A DNA stretch of 64,000 nt from contig NZ_FWZT01000013.1 of assembly GCF_900177345.1 (NCBI RefSeq), forward strand, positions 1 through 64,000, given 5' to 3'. Of the stretch, positions 8,957 through 16,026 are shown one piece after another (positions within the stretch are counted from its first letter, which is position 1; every line of letters starts with the position of its first letter). Below the pieces are notes generated by a model. The model searched no databases, was not told where the DNA came from, and saw only the letters and a program-made list of their open reading frames with translations. This DNA is from Pseudobacteriovorax antillogorgiicola (lineage in GTDB: Bacteria; Bdellovibrionota_B; Oligoflexia; Oligoflexales; Oligoflexaceae). A program made the translations under genes and the position numbers.

Positions 8957-10102
8957 TTACATACCAAAATAATCGAGATTCAAGTTGCCATCCTTACTCA
9001 CTCCGAAGAAGCCATTAGGAAGTTGAATCTCCACAACATCCTCGCCATCAACGACAGAGCACTCATTATTGGCAATACAATCCGAACCAGCTGCATTGTG
9101 AAGGGTTCGATAGAGAGCTTTGGCAAGACCTGTGGGATTGACCTCGTCGTCAGGAGCAAGACCGCGCAGGCTATCTCCAATAGAATATTGGGAATCAGCC
9201 CTTAGTTGGAAAGCACCTCGAAAGCCGTCTTGAGCTATAATGATACCCGGCAAGTCAGTTTCCAACCACTGCACCACAAAGTTGAAGTTATCGTAGAAAA
9301 AGAAGCCGTTATTATCGAGTAGTGGTGGTCCAAGGAAGTCTTCGGCTTCAGCCCTAGTCGTAGTTTTGGAAACTCCTGCTACAGATTGGCCATAGATGAA
9401 GGGAGTTGTCAGAAACGGCCTAAGCTGTCTTGAGCTGGTGAAGTACATGATTTGAAGACTGCTGTCTCCATTGTCCCAAAGCATACCACCCTTCGCGAAA
9501 TCGAAGGTCAGAAAATTTTCACCTTCTTCCAACCGACATGTAAAGACGGTGAGACAGTCATACGTAGCTGGATCTTCACCTTCAAGTAAGGCTCCGATGC
9601 GCTTCATAAACGCTTCCGGCTCTTGATCAGTTGGTAACGCTGACTCGCCCATGACAAAGTCAAGCTCGGCACTTAGGCTAAGACTGCCCTTATACTCAGA
9701 GTCAATAATGATCATAGAAGGAATTTTCGGATCGCTTTGCAGCCAGTTGACTCGAATGCCTTCAGGAAAGAACTCCGTCGTTCTTACTGAACCTACAGGT
9801 TCGGCAAGAATATCCCGAGCCTGATCGTAGGTCGTCGCCATCGAAATTCCTGCAACCGAGTCACCCCAGATAATCGGTTGCAACTCATTCTGCTGCTTGC
9901 GCCTTAGATTTTCTTCGGGCGTTAATCTCTCTAATCGACCCTCTACGATACCACCATCTGGATTAGTGGGATCAAGATCAAGAGGATTAAACGCCTCATG
10001 CTCAAAAGCTTTTCTCTCGCCACTCCTTTGCGATAACTCTTGCTGAGATTCACACGAGACCAGAGCTACCGCAAAGAACAAGAGTTTAACATGAACCTTC
10101 AT
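8957..10102 (-). CDS. Lipoprotein with two copies of an unrecognised ~130-residue domain
   Basis: The signal peptide ends ALVSC (Cys18). The first copy starts near residue 79 with IWGDSVAGISMATTYDQARD, the second near residue 237 with IYGQSVAGVSKTTTRAEAED. Each continues with an aromatic strand containing VNWLQSD or VQWLETD, then a P.(M/G)III segment, and each closes with a Cys pair (TYDCLTVFTC; SDCIANNEC) that could form a disulfide. I do not recognise the family. It is the first gene of the operon with the metalloprotease and barrel protein. A substrate-binding or inhibitor-like role toward the protease is possible but only inference. Confidence 0.7.
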   Translation of the reverse strand: MKVHVKLLFFAVALVSCESQQELSQRSGERKAFEHEAFNPLDLDPTNPDGGIVEGRLERLTPEENLRRKQQNELQPIIWGDSVAGISMATTYDQARDILAEPVGSVRTTEFFPEGIRVNWLQSDPKIPSMIIIDSEYKGSLSLSAELDFVMGESALPTDQEPEAFMKRIGALLEGEDPATYDCLTVFTCRLEEGENFLTFDFAKGGMLWDNGDSSLQIMYFTSSRQLRPFLTTPFIYGQSVAGVSKTTTRAEAEDFLGPPLLDNNGFFFYDNFNFVVQWLETDLPGIIIAQDGFRGAFQLRADSQYSIGDSLRGLAPDDEVNPTGLAKALYRTLHNAAGSDCIANNECSVVDGEDVVEIQLPNGFFGVSKDGNLNLDYFGM

Positions 10103-10466
10103 AGTTCAACTCCTAGTCAGATATTCAATTGGCCCCGTGGCCAAATTATGCAGTTTCTGTACCTGGCGTAATAATTGAATTAATTGAGAAAGGTGTGGCT
10201 AGGATCTTGACGAAGTGTCAGGGTGCTATACAGTTTGGAAAATAACGCCTTAAATCGAGGCTATTGGCAAGGAAAAAGCGCCGAAGTTTTCCTAGGGTCT
10301 CCAGCATTTTGCCAAGGATATCAGACAGCATAGAAATCTAATCCATACGAACGAGAACAACTTGGGCTTTTACCCAGTTCTGCGATCAATTGGAATTCCA
10401 GAAGCTCCGAAAAGACTAGTATCTATGACGTAGGCAAAGCGTCGAGTCAAGCAATGGGAGGAAACT
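10103..10466. other. Divergent intergenic region with one hairpin
   Basis: This 364-bp stretch separates the lipoprotein operon (leftward) from the STAS-like gene (rightward) and should hold both promoters. An inverted repeat lies at 10127-10147. The rest is AT-moderate DNA without any coding frame that has a plausible start. TTGACG at 10208 is followed by TATACA after only 14 nt, too short for a convincing sigma-70 promoter. Nothing else could be assigned. Confidence 0.5.
10127..10147. repeat. Inverted repeat in the leader of the 8957-10102 operon
   Basis: AATTGGCC at 10127-10134 and GGCCAA(A)TT at 10139-10147 form a stem with a CCGT loop. It lies about 25 nt upstream of the start codon of the lipoprotein gene, within the expected 5' leader or promoter. 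It could be an operator or a leader hairpin; no regulator is identifiable. Confidence 0.4.
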
Positions 10467-11843
10467 ATGGGATGTGCGCGTCGATTTCGAGTTCTGAAAA
10501 ACAACGGAACGATCTGTCTCTTTGGAATCCTAGACGAAACCGTCAACCTGAATATCATGGCTGAGCATTGTTCCGCCGAGGCCAACAATCGCATAGATCT
10601 CTCAAACCTGGAGTCCTGTTCCTGGAACGCCCTGCTTATTTTAGACCGCTTCTTAGAAAGTCACTGCCCCCAGGGCGTTACATTTGAGCACGTCCCTAGC
10701 AAGCTTTTCGATTCCATGAAGCTTCTACCAAACTTTCAGAAGCTCTATACCTTCGATAGTATCAACCTCGACTCTATCGACTCCACCTGTATGCTGACTC
10801 AAATTGAGGTAACTCGTCGGGAACTTGAAAGCCTGTCCCAGTCTTGTTCAGGGTATTTTTTGCAGCCAGATGACGACCACCAGTTTCTTGGTAACCAAAG
10901 ATACTTTTTGGGGATCGAAGGCCCGGCAGATTGTGAAAAAAGCCCGTGGCTCAATTCTCACCGCAATGAATTTCGATTCTGGCACGATTATCTATCCTTC
11001 TGTCAATCGACCCTGACACTATCTTTGGATCTATTGGAATCCTTAAAATTCGTACTCGATAAGGATCTCGGGGAAAGCTTGATGCTTTCGCAGCAGTCCT
11101 GCATAGCCTTGTCACTTCTAAACTTCGATACCAACTGCACTGACAAGAGTGCCGAGTTCCAGAAAACATTAAAAGATATTAACGAGTATTTTGAGCAGGC
11201 ATTTCATGCGATTAAAGAAATCAAACGGGAATGCTTCGAAACTATCTGCCAGATTGAAAGACTCGCGTTACGAGAAGATTTTTCACAAGCCAAGCCCTTG
11301 TACGAACTTATCGGTGAGTACTTAGAAAAAGTTGCTCGCTTACGCAATGGCTTGGATGACATCGAAAACCTCGGTGTAGAATCTGGTTCACTGGTTTTTC
11401 AAATGATGAATCACCTCAATAATATTAAATCTCAGTTTAGCACCATAGAAGATATGGAAAAAGATCAGATGAAAGCCGTGCGGGAAGCTTTGGATGTCAT
11501 GGACATTCTTTCAGCTAAGTCATGGAAAAAGACCTGGCGTGTGATCAATCGCCAATTTCAGGGCAACAACACCGCCTTATTCAAACTCAATAGCTCCCTC
11601 CAGGGGTTCGACTTGCTGCGACAGATCATTGACCACCGATTGAATGAGGTGGACCTGGCAAAAAACCAGCTCCAGTCGGAATCCGATTGGGAAGGCTTCG
11701 CCCAGAACCTCTACAAAATGGTTAATAAGAGCGTCGTTACCGATCAGGAAAAGTACTCGCGCGACTTCTACTTAGCCGATGCAAAAGACTCATCAGGCAA
11801 GGGAGAGCTGCTTCACGCACCTGGCGATATTGTTCTCTTCTAG
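10467..11843 (+). CDS. STAS-like N-terminal domain fused to a long helical region, unknown function
   Basis: The first ~95 residues follow the pattern of STAS/anti-sigma-antagonist domains: GTICLFGILDETVNLN, then RIDLSNLESCSWNALLILDRFLES, then GVTFEHVPSKLFDSMKLLPNF. This matches the strand-helix order with the conserved I(D/N)LS segment that normally carries the phosphorylated Ser. Residues 100-458 are helical and cytosolic with no known domain, ending YLADAKDSSGKGELLHAPGD. GGGAGGAA at 10456-10463 sets the ATG. The gene is monocistronic and followed by a hairpin. A role in phosphorylation-dependent partner switching is a hypothesis; the STAS assignment is by eye and moderate. Confidence 0.5.
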   Translation: MGCARRFRVLKNNGTICLFGILDETVNLNIMAEHCSAEANNRIDLSNLESCSWNALLILDRFLESHCPQGVTFEHVPSKLFDSMKLLPNFQKLYTFDSINLDSIDSTCMLTQIEVTRRELESLSQSCSGYFLQPDDDHQFLGNQRYFLGIEGPADCEKSPWLNSHRNEFRFWHDYLSFCQSTLTLSLDLLESLKFVLDKDLGESLMLSQQSCIALSLLNFDTNCTDKSAEFQKTLKDINEYFEQAFHAIKEIKRECFETICQIERLALREDFSQAKPLYELIGEYLEKVARLRNGLDDIENLGVESGSLVFQMMNHLNNIKSQFSTIEDMEKDQMKAVREALDVMDILSAKSWKKTWRVINRQFQGNNTALFKLNSSLQGFDLLRQIIDHRLNEVDLAKNQLQSESDWEGFAQNLYKMVNKSVVTDQEKYSRDFYLADAKDSSGKGELLHAPGDIVLF

Positions 11844-11897
11844 CAATCTGACATGCCTAAATTGGAATCGCACAAAGGCCTCCGAATACTGTAGTCT

Positions 11898-11916
11898 AAA
11901 GGGTCTGAAACCCTTT
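11898..11916 (+). terminator. Hairpin after the STAS-like gene
   Basis: AAAGGGT (11898-11904) and ACCCTTT (11910-11916) form a perfect 7-bp stem with loop CTGAA. It lies between the STAS-like gene and the methyltransferase gene. No clear T-run follows, so termination strength is uncertain. It ends 17 nt before the next ATG and overlaps that gene's leader. Confidence 0.5.
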
Positions 11917-11933
11917 GCTGCTTTGGAGACCTC

Positions 11934-12887
11934 ATGCACGATTCCACATGGACTCAAAAACTAGAATCAGCGATTAATGCTCGCCAGACATTGCTAGAAA
12001 GCCCTCATACAGACTGCTATCGCATATACCATGGCTATGATGAAGGCTTTCCCGGAGTGGTCATTGAAGCGTTCAATGGCGTCTTTGTGATCGACTATAA
12101 AAAAGACATCGAACCAGACTTATCAACCATAAGCCACTATATTGATGAACGATTTAATCCAAGGATAATCATTAGTAAAGGCCATCAGACTCTCGGAAAA
12201 AAACTTAAGGATCGCTTCCAGGTACATAAAGGCAGCCTCGAAGAATCACCTGGCTATTGTCATGAAGAGGGGGTGAAGTTTGATATTCGGGTAGAGACTC
12301 CTCACAACCTTGGGCTTTATCTCGATACTCGTGACGCCAGGCGCTGGCTCCGCAATCATAGTAAAAATCGCCGTATACTAAACCTCTTTGCTTTCACAGG
12401 CAGTCTAGGGGTATCGGCTGCCTTAGGTGGTGCTAAGGATGTGATTCACCTGGACCGATCCGCAGAGCTTTTGCCTCGCTTGCAGAAAAACTATGCTCTC
12501 AACAGCCTTACTTGGGACCAGAGAAGCTTCCTGCGGGGAGACATCTACAAGCACCTTCCCCGAGCCATCCAATCAGGACAGCGATTTGATGGCATCATCC
12601 TCGACCCTCCACCAAAAGTTTATGGCTCCCCCTACGCGAAGGAGAGGCCTCGTGGCCAGGACTTCTCTCAGCTGGTGCAGCTTTGCAGCCAACTCTTATC
12701 TCCTGACGCTTGGCTGATGTGCTTCTTTCATCGCTTCGATAAGTCTTGGAGTGAGTCTGAAGAGGAGGTCAATGTAGCTTCTGGAATCGATCTCCATGTC
12801 GAGGAACGACTCACCAGTGGCATCGACTTTCCCGAATCAAATCCCGAGCGCAAGTTGCGTGTTTCCATCTTGAGGAAGCCATCATGA
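11934..12887 (+). CDS. Class I SAM-dependent methyltransferase, RlmI/RlmK-like
   Basis: The 317-residue cytosolic enzyme carries the layout of the SAM-methyltransferase domain found in 23S rRNA m5C methyltransferases (RlmI type). It has an N-terminal RIYHGYDEGFPGVVIEAF strand region, a SAM-binding motif LNLFAFTGSLGVSAALGGA near residue 150, an acidic HLDRS after it, and a catalytic/motif IV segment IILDPPPKV. RlmI has DPPSF at that site, so DPPPKV is slightly unusual. The N-terminal PUA domain of RlmI is absent. GGAG lies 5 nt before the ATG. It overlaps the downstream photolyase-like gene by 4 nt (ATGA), so the two are co-translated. The target nucleotide is not deducible. Confidence 0.8.
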   Translation: MHDSTWTQKLESAINARQTLLESPHTDCYRIYHGYDEGFPGVVIEAFNGVFVIDYKKDIEPDLSTISHYIDERFNPRIIISKGHQTLGKKLKDRFQVHKGSLEESPGYCHEEGVKFDIRVETPHNLGLYLDTRDARRWLRNHSKNRRILNLFAFTGSLGVSAALGGAKDVIHLDRSAELLPRLQKNYALNSLTWDQRSFLRGDIYKHLPRAIQSGQRFDGIILDPPPKVYGSPYAKERPRGQDFSQLVQLCSQLLSPDAWLMCFFHRFDKSWSESEEEVNVASGIDLHVEERLTSGIDFPESNPERKLRVSILRKPS

Positions 12888-14368
12888 CGAACCCACTTGG
12901 CATCATATTGGGCAATCAATTATTTCCTTTGCAGCAGGTAAAAGCCTTGCCCTGCAAAAGGTTTTTTATGGCCGAAAGCGAGGAACTCTACAAATATTTT
13001 TCCCCCCATAAACAGAAGGTGGCCCACTGTTTTGCAGCCATGCGCAGTTATCGCAATGAACTGGAACAAGCTGGCTTTGAGGTTTTCTACATCGGTGCGG
13101 GTTCAGAACAAAGCCAGATTCCATTCACTTTGGCACTTGAGACTGTTGTTGACGATCTCGGTGCCGACCACGTTCATATGTTCGAGATCGAAGACAAGTT
13201 TTTCGAACGGCGCATCTTGGATTGGGCTAAGGACCAAGATATCGCTGTTCAATTTCAGCCGAGCCCGATGTTTATCGCAAACCGTGATGATTTCAAATCT
13301 TATCTCAAATCCTCAAAGCGGCCCTTTATGAAAACCTTCTATGAAAGCCAGCGTCGAAAAACTGGTCTGATGATGACTGGCGATGAACCGGAGGGAGGTC
13401 AATTTTCCTATGACACTGAGAACAGAAAAAAGCTGCCCTCGTCATATAGCCCGCCGAGGCACTGGCAACGCTCTGAAGGGCCCCATGACGAAGCTGTTAT
13501 AGATTTTATTAGCAAGAGCCTAGACGCACACCCGGGCACCCTCCACACATTGCTTTGGCCTACCACACGTAAGGAATCTCTCAAGCTTTTAGATCATTTC
13601 ATAAAGTTGAAACTGGAAGGTTTCGGGCCTTACCAAGATGCCATCGACCCTTCAGACCCTTATCACTATCACTCCTTGATCTCAGTTGCACTCAATACGG
13701 GTCTTTTACTTCCTCAAGAAGTATGTGATCGAGTCGCTAAAGCCAAAGCGCCTCTCGCCAGCCGTGAGGGCTTTATACGGCAGGTTCTGGGCTGGCGTGA
13801 ATTTGTTCGTGGCATCTATCAAAACTATGAGTCAAAACTCTACGAAGGCAATCATTGGAATCACAAACGCAAGTTGGGACCCGCATGGTATTGTGGAGAT
13901 TTGGGTATTCCACCGGTGGATGATGCTATAAAAAAAGCTCTCGATACCGGCTACTGCCACCACATCGAACGCCTCATGATTCTCGCTAATATCATGAATC
14001 TTTGTCAAATAGACCCGAAGGACGTGTACCGCTGGTTCATGGAGATGTTTATCGATTCGAGCGATTGGGTGATGGCGGCCAACGTTTTTGGAATGGGTCT
14101 TATGAGCGATGGCGGAATCTTTGCGACCAAGCCATACATCAGTGGCTCCAACTATATCTTAAAAATGAGCCACTACAAGAAGGGGCCTTGGTGCGATATC
14201 TGGGATGGTCTCTACTGGCAGTTTATTGATCGCCACCAGGACTATCTTTCAAAGAATGCCCGGATGGGATTTATGGTGAAACAGCTTGGAAGAATTAGCG
14301 ATGATCGCAAAAAAACAATCTATAGCGCCGCAGACCACTTCTTGAAAGACTTGGATAAAGGGAGCTAA
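12884..14368 (+). CDS. Cryptochrome/photolyase-related protein (DPRP/FeS-BCP family, without Fe-S ligands)
   Basis: The 494-residue protein matches the deoxyribodipyrimidine photolyase-related family. The N-terminal domain starts GIILGNQLFP and includes HKQKVAHCFAAMRSYRNEL. The C-terminal FAD-binding region has the REGFIRQVLGWREFVRG, HHIERLMILANIMNL, DWVMAANVFGM and ATKPYISGSNYILKMS signatures. Family members such as PhrB bind a [4Fe-4S] cluster through four Cys, two of them in a CxxC after KMS.Y and one in an ACPF segment. Here that region is shortened to SHYKKGPWCDIWDGLYWQF and the ligand set is missing. It probably binds FAD and may repair (6-4) lesions or act as a photosensor. It is coupled to the methyltransferase upstream. 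Confidence 0.88.
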   Translation: MTNPLGIILGNQLFPLQQVKALPCKRFFMAESEELYKYFSPHKQKVAHCFAAMRSYRNELEQAGFEVFYIGAGSEQSQIPFTLALETVVDDLGADHVHMFEIEDKFFERRILDWAKDQDIAVQFQPSPMFIANRDDFKSYLKSSKRPFMKTFYESQRRKTGLMMTGDEPEGGQFSYDTENRKKLPSSYSPPRHWQRSEGPHDEAVIDFISKSLDAHPGTLHTLLWPTTRKESLKLLDHFIKLKLEGFGPYQDAIDPSDPYHYHSLISVALNTGLLLPQEVCDRVAKAKAPLASREGFIRQVLGWREFVRGIYQNYESKLYEGNHWNHKRKLGPAWYCGDLGIPPVDDAIKKALDTGYCHHIERLMILANIMNLCQIDPKDVYRWFMEMFIDSSDWVMAANVFGMGLMSDGGIFATKPYISGSNYILKMSHYKKGPWCDIWDGLYWQFIDRHQDYLSKNARMGFMVKQLGRISDDRKKTIYSAADHFLKDLDKGS

Positions 14369-14378
14369 GAAAGCTCCC
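14360..14378. terminator. Hairpin overlapping the photolyase stop codon, between convergent genes
   Basis: GGGAGC (14360-14365) and GCTCCC (14373-14378) form a perfect 6-bp stem whose loop TAAGAAA contains the photolyase stop codon. It sits between two convergent genes and can serve both. A short T-rich stretch (ACTTTTC) follows on the plus strand. Confidence 0.55.
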
Positions 14379-14383
14379 GATGC

Positions 14384-15052
14384 TTACTTTTCAATGGCCT
14401 GGGTGCGTTCGAGTACAAATAGCCTTGGCCTGGTATCAGAAACGCTATTCCCATAAACAAGCCTTAGTTCATCGTCCACGTAGATATTCATCAGAACACC
14501 AGTCACACCAATAGGGCCTGGAATTGAGAAGCTATTGATCAAGCCAGCTTCAAAATCTTCCGCCAAATTAACTAACTGAGTTTTTGCTGGGAAAAAGCCG
14601 GGGCTTAGCTCATTGGCGGTAAACTCAATTGCTAGGTAACTTCCTTGGCTCTCATAGGCTCCTCTTAGGAAATTCGTGAATACGCCCTCCGGACCTTGAA
14701 CCTTTGAGATATTGTAGTAGTAGCCATCTTCACTAACGACTTGATAAACTTGCTGGTAGTCGACGCCAAAACCAAAGCTCTGGTCGCTCCATAGGCTTTT
14801 CCAGGCCCCGGCTACTAAAGATGCTCTTTCACCTTCTGTTTGGCTTGGACTTAGCTCCAAAAGCTCGTTGACCAGTGGATCTAGCTGATTGCGGACTTCC
14901 AAGCGATTTTCCATATTCGCCGTATTGTCCTTAGAAATAGCGACGATCATTCCCTTAAGAACATCGATTCGCGATGGCTTGTCACCTTTGGACAAGGCTG
15001 GTGCAGATACAAGTAGTAACGACAATGATGCAACGATTCCCATGAAGCGCAT
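14384..15052 (-). CDS. Exported protein, possibly PAP/fibrillin-like lipid-associated
   Basis: An upstream TTG-type start at 15082 is possible, but the ATG at 15052 has AAAGGA about 7 nt upstream and starts a clean signal peptide (MRFMGIVASLSLLLVSAPALS), giving 222 residues. The mature part opens with a helix, followed by LDPLVNELLELSPSQ, then LVAGAWKSLWSD, and ends RPRLFVLER. This order recalls PAP/fibrillin proteins (helix, LE.LNP, G.W.LLYT, closing FVL), which bind lipids. The resemblance is by eye and weak. The gene is leftward like the xdh operon, 119 bp from xdhC, and probably separately expressed. Confidence 0.5.
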   Translation of the reverse strand: MRFMGIVASLSLLLVSAPALSKGDKPSRIDVLKGMIVAISKDNTANMENRLEVRNQLDPLVNELLELSPSQTEGERASLVAGAWKSLWSDQSFGFGVDYQQVYQVVSEDGYYYNISKVQGPEGVFTNFLRGAYESQGSYLAIEFTANELSPGFFPAKTQLVNLAEDFEAGLINSFSIPGPIGVTGVLMNIYVDDELRLVYGNSVSDTRPRLFVLERTQAIEK

Positions 15053-15171
15053 AAATAATCCTTTCGTATTTTGACAAGACAAAATTGTTGCTCACACGCT
15101 CTCACATTCGCCTCGTTAAGTGTTGGACAATATTGTTGCACCAAAGTTATTGGGTTTAGAAGAAGACCCAA

Positions 15172-16026
15172 TCAGTCGGGAGGAGCTGTCCAAAGCTCGG
15201 CACCGTCACCGTTTCGCGACCTCCTGTTGTGCTCCGTAGCACGATCAGCCTGAAGGCGATCTTTGCGGTAAATTAACTGGGCAGCAATACTGATGGCAAT
15301 CTCTGCTGGATCGCGACTACCGATATCTAAACCTAGAGGACAAACCAATTGCTGACATTGTTGCTCAGTTACACCTGCCCCGAGCAGCTCTCGCTTTAAA
15401 ACAACGGCTTTAGAACGACTCCCAAGCACTCCAACGAAAGGAAATCTATCGTTTTGTGATAGGGCCAACTTGAGAACAGGAAAGTCAAATTTATGCCCCT
15501 TCGTCATCGCTAATACAAAGCACTGCTGAGGAAGGTCAGAAAATATTTGTTCATAAGACAGCGATAGGTTCCTGAGCAATAGATTCTCAGCGCGGGGCAT
15601 CGCATCCAACCATTCTTGACGATCGTCAAAACAGGTGATTTGGCAATTGAGTGGCAGAAGACAGCGTACAACGGCCTGAGCGACATGGCCTGCTCCAAAA
15701 ATAGCGATCGGCCAGCTTCGGGTTCGATGTGACTCAAAAAAAAGACTCACAATACCGCCGCAGGTCATGCCTAAGTCCTTTTTCAAATTCCAAGTCAGGG
15801 CCTGGCTTCCTATAAACTCATCAGCCAGCATGCTCTGAGCGTGGCGTAAGCCATGAGCTTCCAGCTGACCACCCCCAATGGTACCAGCCACCAAACCATT
15901 CCGCGTCACCAGCATCTTAGCTCCAACATTTTGCGGGGCGCTCACGCGGACATCGGTTACGGTAACCTCGATGCAATCGACTTGATCTTCAAGGAGCCGC
16001 AACAATTTTCTTTGGGTCTCAAGCAT
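15172..16026 (-). CDS. xdhC: XdhC, molybdenum cofactor insertion/sulfuration chaperone for xanthine dehydrogenase
   Basis: XdhC proteins bind the molybdenum cofactor and deliver its sulfurated form to xanthine dehydrogenase. The N-terminal region has AGTIGGGQLEAH (the family SGGC/GGG.LE segment). The C-terminal Rossmann domain starts IAIFGAGHVAQAVVRCL, and the tail CPLGLDIGSRDPAEIAISIAAQL is the family signature. The ATG at 16026 shares its A with the TGA of xdhB (TGATG), so translation is coupled; a GTG one codon earlier is an alternative. It is the last gene of xdhA-xdhB-xdhC. Length (284 aa) is normal. Confidence 0.93.
   Translation of the reverse strand: MLETQRKLLRLLEDQVDCIEVTVTDVRVSAPQNVGAKMLVTRNGLVAGTIGGGQLEAHGLRHAQSMLADEFIGSQALTWNLKKDLGMTCGGIVSLFFESHRTRSWPIAIFGAGHVAQAVVRCLLPLNCQITCFDDRQEWLDAMPRAENLLLRNLSLSYEQIFSDLPQQCFVLAMTKGHKFDFPVLKLALSQNDRFPFVGVLGSRSKAVVLKRELLGAGVTEQQCQQLVCPLGLDIGSRDPAEIAISIAAQLIYRKDRLQADRATEHNRRSRNGDGAELWTAPPD

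Noticed and set aside
10208-10227. Sigma-70 promoter TTGACG...TATACA upstream of the STAS-like gene
   Set aside because: Spacer of 14 nt is too short for a credible promoter.
15127-15136. ACAATATTGT palindrome upstream of the 14384-15052 gene
   Set aside because: Only 10 bp in AT-rich sequence; expected by chance.
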